Shown here: positions 1-10,152 of the stretch, piece after piece
How positions within the stretch are numbered: the first letter of the stretch is position 1
How the letters are laid out: each line of letters opens with the position of its first letter
NCBI RefSeq assembly: GCF_008831285.2
Contig: NC_045139.1
Coordinates: forward strand, 23,416,412 to 23,480,411
Source: Nymphaea colorata
Lineage: Eukaryota > Streptophyta > Magnoliopsida > Nymphaeales > Nymphaeaceae
Reading direction: 5' to 3'
DNA: 64,000 bases
Notes under the pieces: model-generated
Told to the model about the DNA's origin: nothing
The model's input: the letters and a program-made list of their open reading frames with translations, nothing else
The model's database searches: none
Position numbers and translations under genes: made by a program

Positions 1-1052
1 GGAGGTGCCTTTTACACCTCCCCTCTTAAACCATAACACCCAAGTGGTTTTCACTTGAATGACGTGTAATGTAGGTGGTTAATTCAAATAAATCAAAAAT
101 TCAGTTATATGTTTGATTTGAGAGGGAAAATCAGCTGAACGAGAAAAGTTTTGCCACTTTGCGCGTGGGTCCAACAGCTGAAACCAAGTACAAAGAAAAG
201 GGAAAAGAAATCAAGGAAAAATTTTCCGACCCCTAACAAAAAGTCATGGACCTCTTTTTCAACTTTTGACAAAAATTAGTTCAATTTTTAGTAAATAACA
301 TTTAGGTGCTCCATGTTAAGTCAAATTCTAAGTTGCGATGGATGTCTCATTGAAAGTTGAACTTGTTTTTAAAATTCGTTTTCCCCCATTTTCCTGCCCA
401 AAAAGTTAAACCTAGCATCCCCTCCAGCTCTCGCCGCTTGTGCCATTTATCTGGAGTCATTAGATTCTGCGCCCGTGTCTCTTCGTCATTTCAGTTAGTT
501 TCTCATAGTTGGCAAACCCATGAATCAGACTTGGATAGGTAGATGATCGGGTTACCGGGTCAATGACTTGACTTGTCGACTCGATCGAGTTTTAAAATAA
601 CTTGAATAGGGTGAGCCATGACGAGTAAGGGCCGAGTCACGGATGAGCCAAGTCAACTTGAATTGTGGCCAGGTTTTCTAGCGATTCGAGCTAACTTGAG
701 CGCTTGCAAGTTGCCAACTATGAGTTTTATAGGTCATCCAACAAATCTGATCAGCGAAGTTGAGGAGACTTCTAAAGTTCAGGGGGATATTGAGAAGAAG
801 AATTTTGTGGGTAAGAATATAGTTATGTATAAAATTTATAAGGGACACTAATATATAAATAAAAAATTTATTCAAAAATATCAAATATAAAAAAAAATAG
901 ATTTCTGGAGTCTATAAAGGAAAGGAGGTGAACTGATAATGAGGTCAAGAGTGGTGGGGGGGGGGCGTCTTGCCGTTTTTCAATTAATGTATTATTGTAG
1001 TTTGTAAACATTGTGCTACCGATTCAAGATTTCAAAGGTATGTTTTTAAAAT
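1..1052. other. intergenic, no gene recognised
   Basis: AT-rich sequence with short open frames only. None of these shows a recognisable domain or a convincing splice pattern. A G-run lies near 957-965. I see nothing else to support an annotation here. Confidence 0.6.
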
Positions 1053-1366
1053 TATAGCCACAAAAAAACACGTAGTAATAAAAAAAAAATACGTTTAAAA
1101 TGTTAAAAAACTGGTCACCCGAATAAAAAATACTTTTAAAAAAAACCGTCAAAAACGATAACGTGTTTTTTTCATGTTTTTTTTGCAATTTTTGGCTAAT
1201 AAATTTCTATTTCACATTTTTTGCATTTTATTTTAACCGAAAAAATGACCGTTTTAGATTTTTACAGAAATGTTTTTCATTTTTTCCTGTCAAAAACAGC
1301 TTCATCGTTTCATACTCACGCAAAAATTTCATAATTTAAAATCCGAAAACGATAGTTATAGCTATG
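1053..1366. mobile_element. T-rich TIR element, degenerate copy
   Basis: The left end reads TATAGCCACAAAAAAACACG and the right end (…CGATAGTTATAGCTATG) is a rough inverted copy. The interior is T/A-rich with repeated ACGTTTTT-like runs. Three better copies of the same design occur at 61272-61689, 62189-62856 and 62974-63947. I infer a non-autonomous inverted-repeat transposon. This copy is the most decayed, and its ends are uncertain by a few bases. Confidence 0.4.
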
Positions 1367-1497
1367 TTTCAAATATATCAACCATATGAATGAGTTAGGA
1401 TTTTGTAGGCGATATTTTAAAACCCGAAAACGATATTTATAGCTACGTTTCAAATATATCACCATATGAAAGCGTCAGGAATTTGTTGGCGATATTT
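1336..1497. repeat. two-copy tandem repeat, 81-bp unit
   Basis: The unit beginning TTAAAATCCGAAAACGATA at 1336 recurs from 1417 as TTAAAACCCGAAAACGATA. Both run on to a shared GGCGATATT end. The copies differ at several bases. The first copy overlaps the right end of the T-rich TIR element, so an element end was probably duplicated. Confidence 0.7.
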
Positions 1498-1510
1498 CTT
1501 CTTTGTCTCA

Positions 1511-1732
1511 TAGTGTCGGTCGAAGAAGTGACGGTGGTCTCAAGTCTATTGTAAAAATATCGATTGTTTATGAACAAGTTGGGAGTTTATCTGAGGCTGA
1601 TGTGATAAAGTATGAAAATATTGTTGGAATTTGCGTCCTTGGCATGTGAAGGATGAGAAATCAAACGTTCTCTCAAACTTCTTCTTTTCATGTTTGCTTA
1701 ATTTTATAAGTTTGAAAGTTCATTATCCAGAT
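1511..1732 (+). repeat. diverged duplicate of 5094-5398, coding-like fragment
   Basis: This segment matches 5094-5398 in order and strand, with shared stretches such as GATGTGATAAAG, GAAAATATTGTTG and ATGTTTG(C/T)TTAATT. Translated, both copies give a similar peptide with the pattern 'DVIK-ENIV'. I do not recognise the family. It could be a pseudogene fragment or part of an unclassified transposon. This copy has an early stop after the shared core. Confidence 0.5.
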
Positions 1733-1779
1733 ATATGGATAAAATTTTGTGAAAATCAGAATTTCCCCTCCAGCTCCCT

Positions 1780-1781
1780 CC

Positions 1782-1843
<62 letters not shown>

Positions 1844-1846
1844 GGA
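1780..1846. repeat. composite (CT)n(TA)n(GA)n microsatellite
   Basis: CT repeats run into TA repeats and then GA repeats. The whole block is self-complementary and could form a hairpin. A further TA run lies near 1888-1908. Confidence 0.9.
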
Positions 1847-1849
1847 GTT

Positions 1850-4575
1850 GGCCAAGATGATTCCTTATAGATTATGCTTTAAAACATTATATATATATAT
1901 ATATATATGAAGATTCAAAAGTTCAATGCTGTCAAATGGTTAAAATTTTAAAATTAAACCATTCCTAAAGCCATTATCAACTATAAAATGTCGCTCATGT
2001 CAATGTAGCAACTGTTTTATATAATCAAATTGTTCTTTAATTTTTTTAATTAACGAAACGACATCTGGCATCATTCTGTCGCTAATGCCGTAGAAATGGT
2101 TTTTTTTTAAACTTTAAATATCAGAGGACATCTGGCATCTAACAGGGTTCCATATCTATATATTCTTCTCACGATTTCCTGATCTGATTCCCATTTTTTA
2201 GTGAGTTAGAAATGGTCGAAGTCAGTCGACGCTGATGTGGTCTACAGCTCTGTTATGTGCATTATTTATTTTGTTGGAACTTGGATTCCATGGTTGAATA
2301 CTTCTACCTAACGAGTGACACGGCGCTTTCTTTCGGCCTTCGGGGGAGAGACTTCGCGTCATCAGTGTCGACACTCTCTCTCTTCCTTGGGTGATAGCTT
2401 ATCTATCATTCATTGGATTAAATAATTTCTCATCGTGTCTGCTCTCGCGACCGAGTCAAGGAATGAAGTGGGTTTTTTTTTTTTTTTTTTTTTAGTTTTA
2501 TTCGGATCCAAACAATTATGAGGCACTTTATATAAAATTTTAAATTTCTAACGAAAATAAAAATAATACTCATGATGCGAGCAATTGCCCACACTTAGCT
2601 CACTCATACAGGTTTCATGAAAGACTCGGCAAGAGTTCGAGTATTGCTCCGAGTCACACCCATAGAAATGCAATAAGGCCAAGTCAAAGTGGGTCACTTA
2701 CGCGCTCTCAAGGGATAACCGTATTAAAGGTTTACATGTGGTTGATATCTATTTTTAATTAAGCTTAGGCACCAGGCCATGCCCCGCCAGGTACCCGAGC
2801 TTAGCCCAGAAAAAAGGAACTCGGGTCAACTCGATAATGAGTTTTTTTTAATTATTAATTTATATATATATTTATAATATTTTATTATGATTAATTATTT
2901 TTATATAATTTTTTATTAAAAAATATTTTTAAGTTTAATCAAGCAGGTTCAGGTCTTCCGAGTTGACTTACTTTTAACCGTTAAAAGTATAATAGACGTA
3001 AATGAATTTTTTATCTTTTATATTTAAACAAATACATAATAATTACACAATAACAGGAGGAAGATTTTTTTTTTTTATTTAAAAGTCGTAGTGCTTCTAG
3101 GGGCCAGGCCTATGCATATTTATTTTTAAAATTAATTTAAATTATTATTTGTAATTTGGTAAAAAAAAAGGCTGATCAGATGCATATGAATTGTGTGGAT
3201 ATAGATGAACAAAGTGACACGTGGCAGATACGCACATCGCCGACATTCACCGGGACATGATGTATATTACTTCAAATATTGGAGTCATAAGGAATCAAAG
3301 GTGATTTGAGATAATTGTTAGACTCCTATAGTGGTAGGATCCTGTGTTCTTTCACATTGTGGAATCTTAGATTAGGATCTGAGATCCAAATCTATTAGTA
3401 AGGATTGAAGTATAATTTTTTAAAAGTTTTGTACAGGTTAAATTAAAAATTTTAAAATTTACATATAAAATTTTGAGTTTTTTAAAATGTGAAAAGCTTT
3501 TTCGAGAAAAATTACCTTTCTAATTTAATACTAAAAAAAAATGATGTTTGTAATAATGCTGCAGTCAAGGCAGAGGCAGAGGCAGGGCCAGGTTGCGAGC
3601 CATGGCCCTCCCTTATATTTTTAAAATTTACATGTAAGTTTTAATTTAACTTGTATAAAAATTTTAAAAAACTATATTTTGACTCTTGTTAAAATTTATA
3701 ATTATAATTGGACTCCTGCTCTACCCTCCATACAATTTTACTAGATCTAAACTACTCTTTTCCTTTTCTTCTAAAGCTCAATTTGCCCATTCAATCTTCT
3801 TAATTTTTGAATTCTGGTGTGTCGTATCATTGGTACATAGTTTGACTCCAAGTGAGTATTAGATTCATGAATCTGCCTCAAAAATTGATGAAATGATTTC
3901 ATGAATCTGTTGCCCACTAAATCCTCTTCATTTTTGGATTCTAATCCACCATACAAAGTTTGTCAAAACGATGATTGTTACATAAACCTCCTTCAAAGAT
4001 CGAAGGAATGGTTTCATGAATGAATCTAAATTCCTCAAAAACTTAAATAATTGGAGCTTAGCACGGACACTCTCATTGAATGAGTTCATGGATGTGTCTG
4101 GCAAATTTGGATCTACCGAATCCTTTTTGGTCTGCTCTCGTCAGTTCTACACGGGAAATCAACAATTTTTTTGCAAAAAATAGCTTTAGTTTTGAGTGGA
4201 ATAACCAAAAACGTGGTTAGGTTTTGATATTTTCCGTTTTAATTGCTTGATCTAGCGCCACTCTTCCATGGAGGAACTTGAGTCCATCGACAAAAGTAAT
4301 TCCAAAAAAAATAAAAACCGCACTAAAATATTATATTTGAAAATACTACATTTGATGACTAGTGGATCTAAGTTAAAGGGTGCAAAAAAAAAGAGCTTCC
4401 AACCTCGCTTTTAAAGATGATCTCTCGCTCAAACAAACAAGTTTCTCTTGATTTTTGAACTTTGTTTTATGGAGTACCATTTTTTTTTCAAAGACGGCGT
4501 CAAAAATCAAAAAAATGTATATATATATATATAAGGATCTAACTAAAATTAATAAAAAAAATTTTACCAAACCCT
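1850..4575. other. intergenic, no gene recognised
   Basis: AT-rich sequence with long T and A runs (for example about 2470-2493 and 3066-3078). A 'GGCAGAGGCAGGGCCAGG'-type block near 3568 resembles blocks at about 17080, 52385 and 55620, and may be scraps of a dispersed repeat. No open frame has homologue-like composition. Confidence 0.5.
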
Positions 4576-4579
4576 ACCC

Positions 4580-4996
4580 AATTTAGTGCATCATCGTCTT
4601 CTACTTCTCCCTTTCTCTGTGTTTTTGTATCTTCATAGAATCGGGTGGGGGAAATGCAGGAGAGGTCGAAAGTTCAGGGAGAACGGGGAATCCTTTTGGG
4701 TGTGGGCTTTTGTTGCTGTGGTTGTTGGTGCTGGTTTCTAGGGAATTAGGGAAAGGAGAGGAACTCATACGAGATAAGAGTGGTGAGGGAGGCCGCGAAT
4801 CGCTTCCACGGGCGAGCATTTCAGGTCTCCGGCGATCAATTGAGGCCTTCCTGCGACCCCGGTCCGGCCACACTCCGCGCCACGAACCACGCGATGCCTT
4901 TCGTTCTTGATTTTGGTAAAGTAAACGCACCATTCCCATTAATTTAGTTGTTAAGAAAGCCTTTCGTCTTTCCATATGAGCATGTGAACTCTTCAT
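4580..4996. other. GC-rich island, function unknown
   Basis: A locally GC-rich stretch open on both strands: 131 codons on minus (4601-4996) and 66 codons on plus (4710-4910). The translations are Arg/Ser/Pro-rich without a recognised domain. The composition looks like a 5' exon or promoter-proximal region in plants. The duplicated coding-like fragment at 5094-5398 follows directly. It could be part of a decayed gene; I cannot assign a product or strand. Confidence 0.25.
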
Positions 4997-5093
4997 ACTG
5001 TGGAACGGGATTGATGTTGTAAATGCGATAGCGATTTACGATTTTATGGGAGATGTTTTTGAGTATTTTGTTTGGATTTTTCTTCTTCTGAAA

Positions 5094-5398
5094 GAGTGTC
5101 GGAGAAAGAAATAACGCTGGCAAAAATGTTGATGTATGAAGGTATTGTGGGTTTATCTGATCCTGATGTGATAAAGGATGAAAATATTGTTGTAGCCGCA
5201 TTTCTGTTCCTGGCATCTCAAGAACAGGAAACCAAACCTTCTCTTCAACTTTTTTCTTTTCAAAATTCAACTATATAAACTCCCATAAAATATAAAAGCT
5301 AAGACTGTTAGTTTTGAAAATTTTGTATAGTTCAAATCTGCACATCTTGTTTTCATGTTTGTTTAATTCCATGAGTTTGAATATTCTGTATCCGCTGA
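5094..5398 (+). repeat. coding-like fragment, second copy of 1511-1732
   Basis: This is the better-preserved copy of the duplicated fragment. It keeps an open frame of 68 codons (5072-5278) with the shared core 'SDPDVIKDENIV'. The homology continues past the stop, through ATGTTTGTTTAATTCC, so the duplicated unit is larger than the reading frame. The family is not recognised. Confidence 0.45.
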
Positions 5399-5579
5399 AC
5401 AAGGTTGATTTTATAAAAGACGACCTTCTAATGTTTGACAATAATCAAGCGCCAGATAAATGGGACCATGTAAAATTAGTTGGATTCCTCTGGACAACCA
5501 TCTGGTCATCCATTGATATGTCTATTTTGGAAAAACCTAATTGCATAGATGAGTCTCAAATATCCAAAAATATATGAAC

Positions 5580-5884
5580 CAATATTGTATCAAAATCAGT
5601 TTTTTAATTTTTTTTTCTGACATGTGGATTTTGGATCTGTCACATCCATTCTACTCGTAGATCAAATCACTTAGTTGGCTGGGGGTGTCTGTATATATAA
5701 CATAGATAGAATGTGTGTATGTTTCCTGGATTTCTCCATCCAGGACAGAGGACTAGTTGGGCCTCTAAATGCATGATGTAGTGTCTTTAGCAATGGATGG
5801 GCGGCTGTGGATGGCTGGAGATTTCACCTTCTCATAACCAACCACTCGTGCTAAAATATACTCATCTCTCACTCTCTACACACA

Positions 5885-5921
<37 letters not shown>

Positions 5922-6010
5922 AAATAAAATATTAGTCGATTCTAAGGTTTCCTATTCTAATTCCTTACTTTTATTTAGGTGAAGTAATCGAAGTGATTTG
6001 ATAATACCAG
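5580..6010. other. intergenic with TA microsatellite
   Basis: No gene seen. A (TA)n run of about 30 bases lies near 5889-5918 after a short CA run. The stretch sits upstream of the gag relic and could contain the decayed 5' end of that element, but I could not identify an LTR or primer-binding site. Confidence 0.5.
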
Positions 6011-6013
6011 GAA

Positions 6014-7340
6014 ATGCAGGAATCTAGTTGGTGTCGAGCAAGCCGACAACTTGTTCTCAATCCAATGGCTGAGAAGGAAATGGGGTCTTTGGCTGAAGGC
6101 ATCCAGACAATACAAGGAAAGAGGCGAGTGGACACATCGCTAAGTCCACTGTCGAAAGCACTGTAGGTCAAGTAGTCACCTACATCGATTCATTGAATCA
6201 GTCCATGAGCAAAGATGCTGGAGGTTTTGGAGACTACAATACAGGAACTTATCCACCGTTGGACCAGTTGCAGGCTCAGTTGGAAAACTTGGCAGCTCGG
6301 CTGAGTATTGTGGAGGATGAGGTGCACGTCCTCAAGATCCAAAACCAGTCTTTAGAAAATCAACTTGCTTTGCTGGTAGAAGCCAGAGGCATGGGTGGGC
6401 CTCGAGCAAAAGTTCCTGAACCAAAGAGCTACAATGGCGCTCGTGATGTGAATGAGTTGGAAAACTTCCTGTGGCACATGGAGCTGTATCTTAAGGTAAA
6501 CCAAGTTCAAGGCGATGACCTGAAGATAACTATAGCCTCAATGTTTTTGGTGGAGGATGCCATGCTGGTGCCGTCGGCGACATAATGATGCTGGAAAGGG
6601 TCTCTGCTCTATGGAGACTTGGGATGAGTTCAAGAAGGAAATGCGTCAATATTTTCTACCAAAGGATGTAGAGCGTATGGCTAGACGACAGCTTAAGCAA
6701 ACAGGCTCCATACATGAGTACGTGAAACGGTGAAAGCATTTAGAAGCAAAATGCTAGATATTTCAAATATGTCTGATGCAGATCGGCTGTTCTACTTCAT
6801 GGTTGGACTGCAACCATGGGTGGAACAGGAAATCATGTGACAAGACCCTAAGGATCTGAATACTGCACTTGTGTCTGCAGAGCGCTCCCAAGTTCGAGTA
6901 TAAACCCTGCAACTTAAGGAAGAATGAGGGCAGTAATGACAATGCTAAGATGAATGAGCAACAACATAATAGAAATGACAATGCACCTGCTCAAGAGAGT
7001 AAGTGCAGAGGTGGACAAGATAATATGAATCTCAAGCCGAATCAGTCTCTGACTAGTTTAAAGTGCTGGCATTGTAGTGGAAAGCACTATGCATCAAAAT
7101 GTCCGAATATTGGGAGCAACCAAACTCGGCCGTCCAGCCTAGACTATGCAAGACAATGAAGAAACCGAAGGTTTGAAGATGAAAGAACTCTGTGTTCAAT
7201 ATTTTGAAGGGTGTGGCAAACGCCGGTGTTGCACCTCTGAAATAACTCTATGCTCTTATGAATGGCAAGTCCACAATGACAATGGTGGATACTAGTGATC
7301 CACACAACTTTGTCTCATAAGAAGAGAAAGGAGAACACAC
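6014..7340 (+). pseudogene. Ty3/gypsy-type gag(-protease) relic
   Basis: The frame at 6193-6585 (130 codons) starts with a coiled-coil-like stretch and then has a retrotransposon-gag-type segment (PEPKSYNGARDV, then W-HMELYL). The homology continues in other frames through 'WDEFKKEM' near 6628 and a frame at 6869-7159. That last frame ends in a zinc knuckle, CWHCSGKHYASKC. The knuckle has C-x2-C-x3-H-x4-C spacing, one residue shorter than the usual C-x2-C-x4-H-x4-C. A protease-like start (MVDTSDPHNF) follows near 7283, with the expected DTG/DSG changed to DTSD. Several frameshifts and stops show it is dead. No LTRs were found, so the element is partial. Confidence 0.65.
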
Positions 7341-7494
7341 ACCTCATCCTGGAGAAGGGGAGTCATATGTGAAGCCGGTAAATTTGGAGAATGCAAGGCT
7401 CATCCATAAAGTGGCTTGGGATGTGGTTGTACCAATAGAGGGTTACAAAGGGAATACCACTAATTGAGGGTGAGCTCACCAATTTGTTGTACCT

Positions 7495-7620
7495 TTCTAC
7501 CCTTAGAGGGTTGCCTCAAGGGGCATAACTCAACCGGGCAACATGATGACTAGTGTATTAGGGGTTTGATGTTTGAATCTTGTTGTGGTTGTTGTTAAGC
7601 TCTTGTATGTTATTCTTTTG
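7495..7620 (+). repeat. possible tRNA-derived SINE fragment
   Basis: GGCATAACTCAACCGGG followed about 45 bases later by GTTTGAATCTT resembles pol III A and B boxes. No cloverleaf, target duplication or tail was confirmed. This is a weak call. Confidence 0.2.
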
Positions 7621-7742
7621 GGTTGCAAATGGTGGCAAATGCGACACCTGAGTTGAAATGTGTATTGTCGTTCCATCCAAGAAAACCTTAAATGCATAAG
7701 GGTAGGGCTTTAGAAGTTTTAAAGTTTTATGCGTAAGGCAGT

Positions 7743-7744
7743 TT

Positions 7745-7786
<42 letters not shown>
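7743..7786. repeat. (CT)n(TA)n microsatellite
   Basis: About 14 CT units run directly into a TA run. Confidence 0.9.
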
Positions 7787-7788
<2 letters not shown>

Positions 7789-7789
7789 A

Positions 7790-8940
7790 AGTTTGTTTTT
7801 AGAGTGTTGGGTGAACCAGTTTTGCTGTAAGTTCCATTCTAATTTGTCCCTTTTGAATTCGATAGTGATTTCAGATGGAGAAGGATAAGCCTCTCTTTTG
7901 ATTTAAGAATTGAATTGCCTGATTAGGACGAGCTCACCTAACTCAGCGGGTCCACAGGAATGGAATACTTGAGCTTTAGATCGGATAAGCATGTGATACT
8001 TGACTAGGGTTTAGAGTGGGACTTTTGGGAACCATGTTTGACACTTTGTTCTCCTTGGTTTGTTTAAAAAAAGAAAAATGAGAAAAGGTATTTTTCAGAA
8101 GACAATTACCCTTCAATCATGTGGGGGATCAATTATGGGAGCGTGTTCTGGCTCGAACACTCGACCTCTTCTACCATCGCTGTCAATGGAAAGGTAAAAA
8201 ACATTGAAAAGATTCCACTAGGATCAATCTTGGAAAGTCGCTCCAGTACTCCATGGAAAAATCTGAAGATGCTGGGTCCCAATTGGAGGTTGTGTTGAAC
8301 TTTCATCCTTTTAACACCAAAACAGATCCAATCCTCTGCCCCGAACACTCAAGTCAATTCTTGAGTGCCGAGTGATCAAAGTATCCTTTTTATTTTAAGA
8401 AAGATAAAAAAAATACAGAACCCTCTTCTTATATAAGGACAAATTTGAAAAGATAAAAATATATATATTTTTTTTTAAAAGAAAAAGCTGCCCCTAAACA
8501 AATATGTAAATGCCAATGAGAAGAAAGAGCCTACTTTTGAGAGTCCACGGTCAATCCCAGTACCGACAATGCTATACTGGTGCCCTACCACCACGTGGGA
8601 CACTCAGAGTTTTCTGGCTTGATAAGATGCTTGGTCCAAATGACCTTTCCAACAAACATGCACCATCCTTACTAGATCAGGTCTCATGGCCAGTGCTCTC
8701 TCTCTCTCTCTCTCTTTCCCATTGGAGCAGCTGTACAGCTATAAATTTTGATGAACATGCCATCAACATGTAAATTTCCAATTTAAAAGATCATCAATCT
8801 GTAAATTTACGTATTTACATCACGTTTTTGGAAAAATAAAGTGGCATGTGCCCCCTTCTCGGATTCACCATAGAGATGGGGCCACGGACCATTCTTTTTC
8901 TCTAATCCTTTTGCTCATAAAGGGGTTGAAACCCTTGGGC
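7790..8940. other. intergenic, no gene recognised
   Basis: The only longer frame is 71 codons on minus (8133-8348), without a recognised domain. A CT microsatellite lies near 8697-8715. Part of this stretch may derive from the gag-bearing element to its left, but no LTR pair was seen. Confidence 0.5.
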
Positions 8941-8944
8941 ACAC

Positions 8945-9240
8945 TAAAGACTGGTAGTGTAACTGGTCAGACCTATGGCATGTGAACAACGCATCTCATG
9001 TTTGATTTCTATGGGAGTTACCCTCTTGTCATGTTTGATTTCTATGGGAGTTCCCCTCTCCTCAGCATTGGAGGTTAAAGGCTGAGGGTGACATCTTGTC
9101 GGTTTTAAAGCATCTCATGTTTGATTCCTATGGGATGGGAGTTACCCTCTTGTCAGCGTTGGAGGTTAAAGGCTGAGGGTGACGTCTTGCCGGTTCTCAG
9201 GATAAGGGTTGTGGTTGCACCTCCTCTACCCCTTTCCTCC
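8945..9240 (+). repeat. SINE-like repeat with internal duplication
   Basis: GGTAGTGTAACTGGTCAG near 8954 resembles an A box, and CATGTTTGATTTCTATGG near 8998 a B box. The block around the B box recurs near 9032 and 9117. The following AGGTTAAAGGCTGAGGGTGAC recurs at about 9071 and 9165. The layout fits a tRNA-derived SINE with internal tandem duplication, but it could be any short dispersed repeat. Confidence 0.3.
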
Positions 9241-10152
9241 TCTCTTTCTTCAAAAATTATATGTTATCCAACACAACCATTTCCCCTTTTCTTTTGTTAT
9301 CCTTTTTAAAAAGGAAAAAAAAAATTGAACATAATACATATTGGAGATCCATCTGTTCCCAGTTCAACCTGGGGAATTTTTGTCAGCATCAGAAGGATAA
9401 ATAATTCCACTTTCAAAATCCCAAACCAATCTTGAATAATCTAAAATTCCTTTCAAAACATGACCAAGGGAGAAATTGAGCGCACATCTCAATCTTTTGG
9501 TCCTAACATGAGAACGAATTTTCTAATTCAAACAGGTTATAGTGATACCCAAAAACTGAGGGCGTTAACCAACATGCACCAACTTACTGTGAAAAATTTG
9601 GATCTTGTTGGGACCCCCTGGTGGCTGGTAATCTTGGAGATCTTGCAGATCTGGCGACTGGGCTCATGCGCCACAAGCGATCCTCCGAAAAAATGCTGGT
9701 TGTTTGTGAAGTGACACCGGAGGCGTGAAGCGGTAACTAGTGCAATAGACAGAATGCTTAGAAAATGTCCTTCTCAAGTGGCCGATTGTGGGCCACTGCC
9801 AAGGGATCCGATGAAATCATTAAGGCACTCGTCATGTACTACTCGTGGGATACGACGCTCCGGCAATGAGAAGCCAAACTTAGGTGTCAGTTCTGAAAGA
9901 ATCTTTGCTTAAATCTAATTCAAGATGGTGCATCCAACGAAGTCCCATCCATCAGTGTAAACCAAAATCTGTAAGATGCTTGATCACCATTCTGGATACA
10001 CATGCATATATAATGTGTCGGCGTGCATCTTACCTGACATCACGAAGATTTAGATGAAAAAATGCACTAGACAGAATCGCCCGGCAATCCAAAGGAAGGA
10101 AGAGCAGAAACGTCTGCATACAAAACGAAAGATGTGCACGTAGAAATTTACA
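9241..10152. other. intergenic, downstream of release-factor gene
   Basis: The 3' flank of the minus-strand release-factor gene. An 84-codon frame at 9460-9714 has no recognised domain. A polyadenylation signal for the minus-strand gene was not pinned down. Confidence 0.5.

Noticed and set aside
4601-4996. 131-codon minus-strand frame as a gene
   Set aside because: Composition is exon-like but there is no domain, no clear splice pattern, and the opposite strand is equally open, so it is listed only as a GC-rich island.
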